From: Fen-1273 sp963748405
Lineage (GTDB): Bacteria; Bacteroidota; Ignavibacteria; UBA10030; UBA6906
Assembly (NCBI GenBank): GCA_963748405.1
Contig: CAVVIT010000011.1
Location: forward strand, 558,001 to 622,000
Length of the DNA: 64,000 nt
Direction: 5' to 3'
Under the pieces are notes generated by a model. It worked only from the letters and a program-made list of their open reading frames with translations. It was not told the origin of the DNA and did no database searches. Position numbers and translations under genes: made by a program. This document shows positions 48,662 through 56,509 of this stretch, piece by piece (the stretch's first letter is position 1; each line of letters starts with the position of its first letter).

Positions 48662-50698
48662 ATGAAGAGAATTGCTCCATTCATTGTCGGCTTCACCTGC
48701 CTTTCGTTATTCACCGTCCGGGCATTCTCACAGGCTCCTCCCGCTCCGGCCAATCTCACGGCAAAAATCATCCATGCTTCGACGGAGGGGTGGGCCGGTA
48801 CCCCCCAGGCCGTCGGCCTCACATGGCAGTTCAAGTCTCCCGTGATAATATCCCGTGTCGCGTTCCGGCTCTACCGGTCCGTCGACGACTCCTCGGCGTT
48901 CAAGCCGCTGGGCGTCACGGGGGATCAATCGTTCGGTGACAGGGACGTTGCCGTCGGCCATACGTACTACTATTATGTCACCGCGGTCTATGTCTCGCAC
49001 GATTCCGTCTCGGCGGAGAGCGGGAAAAGCAACACGGCCTGGGCGACGGTACTTCCCCCCGCAGGGCACGTGACGGGACGGATATCGGGAACGGTGAGGG
49101 ACAGTGTGACGGGGACTCCGCTTCCCGGGACCCGCATCCGGTTCTTCCGCAACGCCCATGAGTATGAAAACGGCTCCGATACCTGGTCGGACAGTCTCGG
49201 CCGCTACTCCGCGGTGCTCGATACCGGCACCTATATCATACTCGCCCAGCCGCCGTTCTGGTCAGACATGATGATGCGTCCCGCAGCGCCCTACAGGGCG
49301 AAGTGGTTCGTGAATGCGTACGAGCCAGCCGGTGCGAAAGGGGTCGCCGTGACCGACAGCGGGAATTTCACCGCGGATTTTGCGCTCGTCCACGTCGTGG
49401 TCCCCGTGCGGGTCCACGTTCGCGGCACCGTGCGTGACTCCGCGGGGAGTCCTCTCCGGGGCGCTTTCGTTCTCTTCACGCGGACCGTGCAGCAGATGGG
49501 ACAGATGGCGGGGATGAGCACGGACGCCGTCAACGCGCCGGAGGAGACGCGCGATCTCGACGACCTCGGGCGCATCCACGGCGTGCTCTGGGGAGGTGCG
49601 ACCGATTCCGCGGGAACCTTTGACGCGAGCCTGCTTTCCGGCAATGCGTACATCGCGCTGGCGGAGAAAAAGGGATACGTCCCCCAGTTCTTCGACCATA
49701 AGAGCCAGCCCGCCGACGCGACGATACTCGTCATCAGCGGCGATACGAGCGGAATCGATTTCAATCTGAGCCCCGTCCGTCCGTCGCAGACCTACTCCCT
49801 CAGCGGCAGCGTGCGCGATTCCGCGGGTGCGACGGTTCCGTCGAGGATCGTCCTGTTCCCGCTGCGTCCCCACCCCGAGCACGCGGTGAGATTCGCCTCC
49901 ACCGATTCGATGGGGGTGTACAGCGTCGGGAAGATACCCGCGGGCAGCTATATCGTGCTCGCGCTCCCGTACGGCGGGTTCGCACCCGCCTTCTACAAGG
50001 CGGGCGCGTACGGGGTCATGCACTGGAAAGACGCCGACACGGTGACGGTCGCCTCGAACGAGACGGGGATCGACATCGGCGTGGTCGCGATCAAGTCCGG
50101 CGGATACGCGACGCTGAGCGGAATGGTGGACTCGGACGGGAAGGGAGCCGGCGGGATCGACGTCTTCACCGAATCCCCGGACGGCTCCGTCGCCGGGTAC
50201 GCTCTGACGGACAATACCGGCGCCTACGAGATCGACGGGCTCCCGCCAGGCCCGATGACGGTCGTCGTCGACGGCGAGGGGTATGACCCGGTGCAGCAGC
50301 CGCTGTCCATCAGCGCGGGTGATTTTGCGCTGGCAAAGAGCTTTTCCGTCAGCGTGACGACGTCCGCGCAGGGAACCCCGGGGAGCACGGAAAGCGTCCC
50401 CGGGCGGTTCAGCCTGGGACAGAATTACCCCAATCCGTTCAACCCGTCGACGACGATAACGTTCACCCTTCCGGCGGCGGGCAACGTCACACTCCGGGTG
50501 TTCAACCTGCTGGGCCAGGAGATCGTGACGCTGGCAGATGGCCCGTTCGGTGCGGGATCCCACGCGACGGTCTGGGACGGACACGATGGGGCGGGGAGGG
50601 CGATGGCGAGCGGCGTGTACTTCTACCGGATGGACGCTTCCGCTGCTGCAGGAGGTTCATCGTACCGCGAGATGAAGCGGATGCTCCTTCTGAAGTAA
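48662..50698 (+). CDS. Secreted protein with carboxypeptidase-regulatory-like repeats and T9SS sorting domain
   Basis: A 678-residue protein. Signal peptide (ending RAFSQ), a fibronectin-III-like domain (~25-140), then four CarboxypepD_reg-like Ig repeats: ISGTVRDSVTGTPLPGTRIR, VRGTVRDSAGSPLRGAFVLF, LSGSVRDSAGATVPSRIVLF and LSGMVDSDGKGAGGIDVF. C-terminal type A sorting domain LGQNYPNPFNPSTTITFTL. It likely has a structural or binding role on the cell surface; no enzyme motif. Ended by a strong hairpin shared with the convergent gene. Confidence 0.85.
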   Translation: MKRIAPFIVGFTCLSLFTVRAFSQAPPAPANLTAKIIHASTEGWAGTPQAVGLTWQFKSPVIISRVAFRLYRSVDDSSAFKPLGVTGDQSFGDRDVAVGHTYYYYVTAVYVSHDSVSAESGKSNTAWATVLPPAGHVTGRISGTVRDSVTGTPLPGTRIRFFRNAHEYENGSDTWSDSLGRYSAVLDTGTYIILAQPPFWSDMMMRPAAPYRAKWFVNAYEPAGAKGVAVTDSGNFTADFALVHVVVPVRVHVRGTVRDSAGSPLRGAFVLFTRTVQQMGQMAGMSTDAVNAPEETRDLDDLGRIHGVLWGGATDSAGTFDASLLSGNAYIALAEKKGYVPQFFDHKSQPADATILVISGDTSGIDFNLSPVRPSQTYSLSGSVRDSAGATVPSRIVLFPLRPHPEHAVRFASTDSMGVYSVGKIPAGSYIVLALPYGGFAPAFYKAGAYGVMHWKDADTVTVASNETGIDIGVVAIKSGGYATLSGMVDSDGKGAGGIDVFTESPDGSVAGYALTDNTGAYEIDGLPPGPMTVVVDGEGYDPVQQPLSISAGDFALAKSFSVSVTTSAQGTPGSTESVPGRFSLGQNYPNPFNPSTTITFTLPAAGNVTLRVFNLLGQEIVTLADGPFGAGSHATVWDGHDGAGRAMASGVYFYRMDASAAAGGSSYREMKRMLLLK

Positions 50699-50728
50699 CC
50701 GGGGGGGAGAGAGATGCTGTCGTTTGAA

Positions 50729-50752
50729 GGGGCCCGGCCTGTGCCGGGCCCC
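50729..50752. terminator. Bidirectional hairpin between convergent genes
   Basis: Perfect 10-bp GC stem GGGGCCCGGC / GCCGGGCCCC with loop CTGT, between the stops at 50698 and 50755. A T-rich run follows weakly (CATTTC). Confidence 0.7.
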
Positions 50753-50754
50753 GC

Positions 50755-51765
50755 TCATTTCTCCTTCTTCGGGAAGAACCTGTTCCAGTCTTTCGTCATG
50801 TCCGCAATCGTCCAGCCGTTCTTCCGCGCCATGTCCAGCCCCCTGTCGAGCCTGCCGAACATCGCTTTCCTGTCGTAGGCGAACTCGTTCCCGCCGTTCG
50901 TGTGGTGCACGAGGACGACGAGGTGCCTCCCTTCACCCGCGGCTGTCCACTGGAGCATTTCGATGTCGGCGTCCGAGTTTCCGAACGCCGCGATCGGCCG
51001 TTTTCCCGTCACGCGGTAGATCGCGGCGGGCCGCCCCGGTCCGTCTTCCAGGAGATCGAACTCCGGCCGCAGAAGGAACTGCGGCACTCCCTTGCGGATC
51101 TCGAACTTCGTCCTGAGGCCGCTCCCGATGACCTGCTCGGGGGGAACACCGTAAGCCCTCCCCGCCCAGGGACGGAGGAACTCCGCATCCCCCCTGTAGA
51201 GGATGTACGTCCTGAAGCCGTTCGCCCGGAGAAAATCCAGGAGCTCCGTCATCGGCAGGAGAGCGCACTGGTCGTAGGGACGGTTCAATCTCTGGTTTCT
51301 CGATCGTGCGAGCCACGCGTTCACCGTGGCGTCGAATTCTTCCGGCGTCATCCCGCTGTGAGCGCCCCCCTCGAGCTCGAGGATCCCCCGCGTCCCCGCG
51401 GCCGCGAGCGCCTTGAGGTTCTTCGCGAGCGCGGATTTAAACGGTTCCTTCGACTTCCAGCGCGGGTGAGCGCGCGCGAGCGTTTTGATCCGGTCCATGA
51501 GAAACGCAAGCTCGGCGGGTGCGGGGAGCTCGGGGCAGAGCGTGCCGTCGTGGCTGAAGACGGCGATGCGGTCCGCCGGGGGGACGTAGTTCGGGCCTCC
51601 TTCCGTCGTGACGTCCTTCACAAACTGCACCACCGCGAATTTTGTCGGGCCGCTGTTCCAGGAGCGGAGCGTGTCGGCCCCTTCCGCGGGGGGGGACGAG
51701 AACACGCTGGCGAGTATCAGTGCCGCCGGGGTGACCACGCGGACGTCTTTGATGAGCCTGTTCAT
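50755..51765 (-). CDS. Exported HAD-superfamily protein lacking the catalytic nucleophile
   Basis: A 336-residue protein with a signal peptide (~1-30). It belongs to a group of exported HAD phosphatases (WNSGPTKFAVVQFV, DRIKTLARAHPRWK, FGNSDADIEMLQWT). Motif I, normally DxDGT, reads S71-H-D73-G-T, so the nucleophile Asp is Ser. Motif II, normally S/T-G-G, reads YRGD. Only the metal-binding motif IV (NSDAD) is intact. It is probably not an active phosphatase. Start at 51765, 5 bases after the stop of a YeeE/YedE gene, so it belongs to that operon. Confidence 0.82.
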   Translation of the reverse strand: MNRLIKDVRVVTPAALILASVFSSPPAEGADTLRSWNSGPTKFAVVQFVKDVTTEGGPNYVPPADRIAVFSHDGTLCPELPAPAELAFLMDRIKTLARAHPRWKSKEPFKSALAKNLKALAAAGTRGILELEGGAHSGMTPEEFDATVNAWLARSRNQRLNRPYDQCALLPMTELLDFLRANGFRTYILYRGDAEFLRPWAGRAYGVPPEQVIGSGLRTKFEIRKGVPQFLLRPEFDLLEDGPGRPAAIYRVTGKRPIAAFGNSDADIEMLQWTAAGEGRHLVVLVHHTNGGNEFAYDRKAMFGRLDRGLDMARKNGWTIADMTKDWNRFFPKKEK

Positions 51766-51770
51766 GACAG

Positions 51771-52181
51771 TCAGTGGGGGAGTTTGTCTCGCAGGAGACC
51801 GTACACATATGCTCCGCCGATCGCACACAGGAGCGCGAAGATGAACGAAGGGTAACCGCAGCCCGCGAGCGCGTACAGCGGGCCGGGGCACGCTCCCGTC
51901 AGGGCCCAGCCGATTCCGAAGATGATGCCGCCGATGACCGTCCCCCGGCCGAGCTGCTTCTTCTCGACGACGATCGGCTGGCCGCCGATCGACCGCGCAC
52001 CGAATCTCTTCAGAAGCGCCATGGAAACGGCCCCCACGGCGATCGCGGAACCCATCACACCGTACATGTGGAATGCGTCGAACCTGAACATCTCCTGTAT
52101 CCGGAACCAGGAGATCACCTCCCCGTTCGTGAGTATCATTCCGAAGAATACTCCGAGGAGCATGACGACGATATACACCAT
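51771..52181 (-). CDS. YeeE/YedE-family sulfur transporter, half 2
   Basis: A 136-residue membrane protein with four helices. Family marks: GIGWALTGACPGPLYALAGCG, with conserved Cys, and an N-terminal IVVMLLGVFFGMIL. YeeE/YedE proteins take up thiosulfate or handle sulfur compounds; in this split form two small proteins make one transporter. The partner is the next gene upstream (13 bases). Start ATG at 52181. Confidence 0.87.
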   Translation of the reverse strand: MVYIVVMLLGVFFGMILTNGEVISWFRIQEMFRFDAFHMYGVMGSAIAVGAVSMALLKRFGARSIGGQPIVVEKKQLGRGTVIGGIIFGIGWALTGACPGPLYALAGCGYPSFIFALLCAIGGAYVYGLLRDKLPH

Positions 52182-52194
52182 GGTGGAATTCTCT

Positions 52195-52755
52195 CTACAG
52201 GTGGAGTATGATCGGGAGTATGAGGTACGTCGATATCAGCCCCCCGACAAAGAAGCAGAGCGTGGCGATGACCGACGCCCTCTGGAATGTCGCGATCCCG
52301 TGAATGGAGTGCCCGGAAGTGCACCCCTCGGCGTAGCGCGTTCCGAAACCGACGAGAAATCCTCCCCCCCCGGCAAGCAGGAGCCCTCGCAACGTCAGGA
52401 GCGAACCCCATGAAAACAGGTCCGACGGAACAAGAGAGGAGAAGTCCCTGACCCCGAGCGAAGCGAGCGCCGAAAGCGTGCGCGCCGAAATCTGCCCCCC
52501 CAGAGGTCCCCTGAGGGTTCCACCTGCGAGAAATCCTCCCACTGCGATCCCGGCCACGAAGAGGAGTCTCCACCGGTTGGCCTTCCAGTCGTACTGAAAA
52601 TAGCGGGCCCGGGGCCGGATGACCGCGGCACAGATGTCCCTGAATGTGGACGATACGCCGAAATGCCTGTTGATAAGCAGATACAGCACTGGAACGTACA
52701 GCCCGATCAGGGGCCCTGTGACATACCAGGGCCAGAACGACGAAAACATGTCCAT
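52195..52755 (-). CDS. YeeE/YedE-family sulfur transporter, half 1
   Basis: A 186-residue membrane protein with about five helices. Family marks: GGFLAGGTLRG and VGFGTRYAEGCTSGHSIHGI with the conserved Cys. ATG at 52755 with AAGGGG upstream. First gene of a three-gene operon: two transporter halves and the degenerate HAD protein. Divergent from the Tat-exported protein gene. Confidence 0.88.
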   Translation of the reverse strand: MDMFSSFWPWYVTGPLIGLYVPVLYLLINRHFGVSSTFRDICAAVIRPRARYFQYDWKANRWRLLFVAGIAVGGFLAGGTLRGPLGGQISARTLSALASLGVRDFSSLVPSDLFSWGSLLTLRGLLLAGGGGFLVGFGTRYAEGCTSGHSIHGIATFQRASVIATLCFFVGGLISTYLILPIILHL

Positions 52756-52890
52756 AATGCCCCTTTTCAAAGAACCTGGGAGCTCTGGTTGAGGTCAGAA
52801 ATCTGGCTGACAATATAAAGAAATCCCCGGGAGAATTTCAAAGGGTCTCCCCCTCCCGGCCCATAATTAGCGTAAATGACAGATTTTGTA

Positions 52891-52919
52891 TTGACTCCTT
52901 TTTTCCTCTTTACTACATT
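52891..52919 (+). promoter_or_regulatory. Promoter of the Tat-exported protein gene
   Basis: TTGACT at 52891-52896, 17-base spacer, TACATT at 52914-52919; start codon at 52975 after AGAGGAGG. The rest of the 219-base divergent gap shows no other feature. Confidence 0.55.
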
Positions 52920-52974
52920 CACAACCATCGTTCTTTTCCATACACTCTATCCACATCCCAAGAGGAGGTCTCCC

Positions 52975-53658
52975 ATGTCCCGCCACCAGGACCCGATCGA
53001 ACGCAGGCATTTCCTCGGAACACTTCTTGCGACCGCTTCCGTCGGAGTCGCCGGCCTTGCACTTCCGGCGCAGACCGTATCCGCGAAAGAGCGGACTCTC
53101 CCCGAACCCGGGGGTTCCGATTTTGACATGTGGCTGGGAAAGATCAGGGGGAAACACAAACAGGTGTTCGATTGCCCGGCGCCGAACATGGGGATGCCTC
53201 TTGCCTGGGCACGCGTGTTCCTGATGACGAACAGTGCCGTCGGAGCGCCGGAAAAGGACGTCACCGCGGTGATGGTGCTTCGCCATAACGGGATACCGCT
53301 CGGCATGGAGAGCCGCCTCTGGGAGAAGTACAAGTTCGGCGAGACGTTCAATGTCACCGACATGGAAACGAAGGCACCCCTGACGGCGAACCCGTTCTGG
53401 GAGCCGAAGGAAGGATCGCTTCCTCTTCCGGGGATGTCGATCGATGCGCTTCAAAAAAGCGGCGTGCTGTTCGGCATCTGTGACATGGCGCTGACCGTCT
53501 ACAGTAAGATGACGGGAGAGAAGATGAAGATGGATCCGGCGGACGTGAAGAAGGACTGGGTCTCGGGCATACTTCCCGGGATTCAGATCGTCCCGTCCGG
53601 CGTCCTGGCGGTCAACCGTGCACAGGAGCACGGTTGCACGTACTGTTTTGCGGGCTGA
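52975..53658 (+). CDS. Tat-exported protein with C-terminal CxxC (DsrE-like, putative sulfur handling)
   Basis: A 227-residue protein. Twin-arginine signal RRHFLGTLLATASVGVAGLA. The mature part (KHKQVFDCPAPNMGMPLAWA, VTAVMVLRHNGIPLGM, GILFGIC-type segment VLFGICDMAL, GILPGIQIVPSGVLAVN) resembles the DsrE/F sulfur-relay fold. It ends in HGCTYCFAG, a C-x-x-C at the very C-terminus. Tat export implies folding or cofactor loading before export. It lies among sulfur-transport and thiosulfate-oxidation genes, so a role in periplasmic sulfane-sulfur transfer is inferred. Convergent with the TsdA-like gene. Confidence 0.75.
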   Translation: MSRHQDPIERRHFLGTLLATASVGVAGLALPAQTVSAKERTLPEPGGSDFDMWLGKIRGKHKQVFDCPAPNMGMPLAWARVFLMTNSAVGAPEKDVTAVMVLRHNGIPLGMESRLWEKYKFGETFNVTDMETKAPLTANPFWEPKEGSLPLPGMSIDALQKSGVLFGICDMALTVYSKMTGEKMKMDPADVKKDWVSGILPGIQIVPSGVLAVNRAQEHGCTYCFAG

Positions 53659-53679
53659 GTCAGCCCCGCGTTTCTGACG

Positions 53680-54633
53680 CTAACGACGTTCCGCCCCCGT
53701 GCGCGGCGCGTAATACACCGCGTCGGGGGGGACCCGTCCCTGGAGGTAGTCGGCGTCTTTGAGGGGATACACGGGACGGGGCATGGAGTTGATGTACACG
53801 GCGATGTACTGGGCTTCTTCGTCCGCCAGGCTCCCGGGGTTGAGGTAGGGCATCGCGTACCGGATGAATCCGGCGAGCGTGTAAATGCGTGCGGCCCCGG
53901 CGCCGTCGTTCCACGACTCGGGCCCCCAGAGCGGTCCGGCCCGTTTGTCGCCGATCTGGACTCCCTGTCCGTCCCCGCCGTGGCAAGAGCTGCAGTGTTC
54001 GGCAAAGAGAGACTTCCCGCGTTCCCTGTCGAGTCGTTCGACGGGAATGAGGTCGGCGGGATCGATCGCGTTGTGTCCCCGCCACGGTATCCGTTCTCCC
54101 GCGCGGATGTCTCCGGATATCCACCGGATGTATGCGGCGAGAGCCTGCACTTCTTCGGACGCGGAGTCCGGGAACGCCGTCCCTGATCCGGTTCCGTTCT
54201 CGCTCCTCATGAAACACCCGACGATCCTGTCTTCAAGGGAGAAGAGCCGCCCTTCGCGCCTGTTGAACTCGGGAAATGCCGCCGCGACGCCGACAAGGGG
54301 GAGCGCGCGCTCCCTCTGTCCTCCGTTGAGATGGCAGTTGTTGCAGGAAAGTCGGTTGTGAACGAATTTCGGCGCTTCGAGGGGGGTCTGCATGAACACC
54401 ATGAACCCCCGCCGGATTCGCGCAGCGCGGGGTGAATCCGCAAGCGTCGAATCCTTCAGCGGATCGCGGGGGATCACCCACGCCGTCACCATCGTCGTCG
54501 AATCCGGGATCAGCCGGCCCCCTGCGCGCCGGGCGGCATCCTGCACCGGCGAATCCCCGGGGCTCCCGTCCGGCAATCCCGGGAATGAGAGAGAAATTGC
54601 GGCGAGGAGGCAGGAAGACAGAATATTTCTCAT
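53680..54633 (-). CDS. tsdA: TsdA-like diheme thiosulfate dehydrogenase
   Basis: A 317-residue periplasmic diheme cytochrome. Signal peptide (~1-20). Heme sites CNNCH (97-101, in LSCNNCHLNGGQ) and CSSCH (214-218, in EHCSSCHGGDGQG). Between them LPLVGVAAAFPEF and SLEDRIVGCFMRSENG match TsdA; Cys140 stands where TsdA has the unusual cysteine heme ligand of the active site. TsdA joins two thiosulfates to tetrathionate or runs the reverse. Start at 54633 with GAGGGG. Divergent from the rhodanese/MBL gene. The exact reaction is inferred from family. Confidence 0.85.
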   Translation of the reverse strand: MRNILSSCLLAAISLSFPGLPDGSPGDSPVQDAARRAGGRLIPDSTTMVTAWVIPRDPLKDSTLADSPRAARIRRGFMVFMQTPLEAPKFVHNRLSCNNCHLNGGQRERALPLVGVAAAFPEFNRREGRLFSLEDRIVGCFMRSENGTGSGTAFPDSASEEVQALAAYIRWISGDIRAGERIPWRGHNAIDPADLIPVERLDRERGKSLFAEHCSSCHGGDGQGVQIGDKRAGPLWGPESWNDGAGAARIYTLAGFIRYAMPYLNPGSLADEEAQYIAVYINSMPRPVYPLKDADYLQGRVPPDAVYYAPRTGAERR

Positions 54634-54666
54634 CTCGATCCCCTCATCAAAGTTGACGATTCTCCA

Positions 54667-55833
54667 ATGAACACCACCGGCGCGCAAACCGTTCCGGAGA
54701 TTTCCCCGGCGGATTTCCTGAAAGCCGTCGAGTCCGGGGAGTCGCTGCAGGTCGTGGATGTACGCTCCCCTGCGAGGGTTGCCGCGGGGCGGATCCATGT
54801 TGTTTCCCCGGGCAGGTTTCACAACATTCCCGGATCGATCCTTCTGCAGGCGGCGAGCCTCGCGGAGAGCGGGATTGATCCGTCGCTGCGCGTCGTTGTG
54901 GTGTGCGGTCACGGCAATGACAGCAGGCTCTGCGCGAACGTCCTGAACGGTCTCGGCGCCCGCGCGCAGTCCCTGTCGGGAGGAATGGCGGCGTGGATGA
55001 ATCTCTGCATACCGCGCACACTTCATTCTCCCGGGGGGATCGACCGGCTCGTTCAGTTCGACCGGGTGGGAAAGGGCTCGCTCGGTTACCTTCTCGTGAG
55101 CCGGGGAGAGGCGCTCCTGATCGATCCTCCGCGTGACCCGGCCCCGTACATCGATCTCGTGCAGGAGTGCGGCGCCCGTCTTGTCGCCGTTGCCGATACA
55201 CACGTGCATGCAGACTATGTCAGCGGCGCCCCCGCGCTCGCCCGGGATCTCAATATCCCGTATTACCTTCACCCCGCCGACAACGCGTATCCGTACGATG
55301 ATGCTCCCGGCCGGCTCAAGATCCGCCCCGTCCATGACGGGACGAACATCCGTCTTGGTGCCGCCGCCATCGTTGTCGTCCATACGCCCGGCCACTCTCC
55401 GGGGAGCGTGACGTACAGGGTCGGCGATGACGCCGCCTTCACGGGGGATTTTCTCTTCGTGGGGTCCGTCGGCCGTCCCGATATCGCCGACAGGACACGG
55501 GAGTGGTCGGCGCTTCTCTGGAAGAGCGTGGAACGCGCCAGGAATGAATGGCCGCTCGGGCTCGTCATATACCCCGCGCACTACGGTTCGGAAGCCGAAC
55601 GCGGACCCGGCGGTGCCGTCTGTGCGCCCTTCGGCACGCTCCCCGGTCGAAATCCTTCGCTCCGGATCGCGGTTGAAAAGGAGTTTCTGGACCTGGTCAT
55701 GAAAACCGGGCCGGCTGTCCCACCGGCGTACAGGACGATCAAGGGAATCAATATCGGTCTCTTCTCCGCCGGGGAGAGGGAATGCGATGAGCTCGAATCG
55801 GGGAAAAACGAGTGCGCCCTCCCCGCTCCCTGA
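54667..55833 (+). CDS. Rhodanese / metallo-beta-lactamase fusion (persulfide dioxygenase- or CstB-like)
   Basis: A 388-residue protein without signal peptide. Residues ~10-115: rhodanese domain with active-site Cys in VVVVCGHGNDSR and LSGGMAAW. Residues ~125-370: MBL fold with metal site THVHADY (this Tyr variant is common in rhodanese-linked MBL proteins), HTPGHSPGS and FTGDFLFVGSVGRPD. Such fusions oxidise or transfer persulfide sulfur. The neighbours (TsdA, YeeE/YedE) support a role in cytoplasmic sulfane-sulfur metabolism. ATG 33 bases from the divergent tsdA start. Confidence 0.87.
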   Translation: MNTTGAQTVPEISPADFLKAVESGESLQVVDVRSPARVAAGRIHVVSPGRFHNIPGSILLQAASLAESGIDPSLRVVVVCGHGNDSRLCANVLNGLGARAQSLSGGMAAWMNLCIPRTLHSPGGIDRLVQFDRVGKGSLGYLLVSRGEALLIDPPRDPAPYIDLVQECGARLVAVADTHVHADYVSGAPALARDLNIPYYLHPADNAYPYDDAPGRLKIRPVHDGTNIRLGAAAIVVVHTPGHSPGSVTYRVGDDAAFTGDFLFVGSVGRPDIADRTREWSALLWKSVERARNEWPLGLVIYPAHYGSEAERGPGGAVCAPFGTLPGRNPSLRIAVEKEFLDLVMKTGPAVPPAYRTIKGINIGLFSAGERECDELESGKNECALPAP

Positions 55834-56051
55834 TCGTCCACTCTCCGCTTCACCGTGGCTCCTTCCCATTTCTAAAAATCGAGCATCCCGAATTCCGATT
55901 CCTGGAAATTATCCCCCGGATGTTACCTGCTTCTCCTCTTTCGATTGACAATAAATATATCATTTTCGCCGATCGTCGGTCATAACCAATAAGCTCTCAT
56001 TTGGCATGAAGTTTGGTCGTCGGGGATTGTCAAACCTGCGGGGCACCCCTG

Positions 56052-56498
56052 ATGATGCAACTATCGATGACCGGCGAATACGCCGTTCGAACAATGATCC
56101 ATCTGGCGTCTTCACCCCCCGGAGAGCTCGTCCAGATATGCGACATATCGGAGCAGTGGGACATCCCCGAAGGGTTCCTGCGTAAGATCGTCGCGCAGCT
56201 TTCGAAGGACGGTCTCATCCGCTCACAGCGGGGCGCCGGCGGCGGCATTCAACTCTCCAGGCCCGCGGATACGCTGACGCTTCTTGACGTGATCGAGGCG
56301 GTGGAAGGGAAACTCTTCCTGAACAAGTGCCTCATCGCATCCGGGACCTGCCACCTCGATCAAAGCTGCGCCGTCCACCACGTCTGGTGCGAGGCGCAGA
56401 ATTCCCTCCGCGCAATCCTGAATCAGAAATCCCTTGCGGCGCTGGCCTCCGGCCTGAGGAACACCAGCTCACAGGAACCCATCAGCACCCTCGCCTGA
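56052..56498 (+). CDS. Rrf2-family Fe-S transcriptional regulator
   Basis: A 148-residue winged-helix regulator (MTGEYAVRTMIHLAS, IPEGFLRKIVAQLSKDGLI, SQRGAGGGIQLSRPADTLTL). C93, C100 and C106 form the three-cysteine cluster loop. It heads the bc/cbb3 respiratory operon (11 bases to the next gene), so it probably regulates respiration in response to redox or Fe-S state. Start ATG 56052 or 56055; a GTG at 56013 would add 13 residues not seen in the family. The preceding 218 bases are AT-rich (TTGACA at 55945), but no convincing -10 or operator was found. Confidence 0.9.
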   Translation: MMQLSMTGEYAVRTMIHLASSPPGELVQICDISEQWDIPEGFLRKIVAQLSKDGLIRSQRGAGGGIQLSRPADTLTLLDVIEAVEGKLFLNKCLIASGTCHLDQSCAVHHVWCEAQNSLRAILNQKSLAALASGLRNTSSQEPISTLA

Positions 56499-56509
56499 AA
56501 GAGCTCACC

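Noticed and set aside
55945..55950. TTGACA as a -35 box for the second Rrf2 gene
   Set aside because: No acceptable -10 occurs 16-18 bases downstream.
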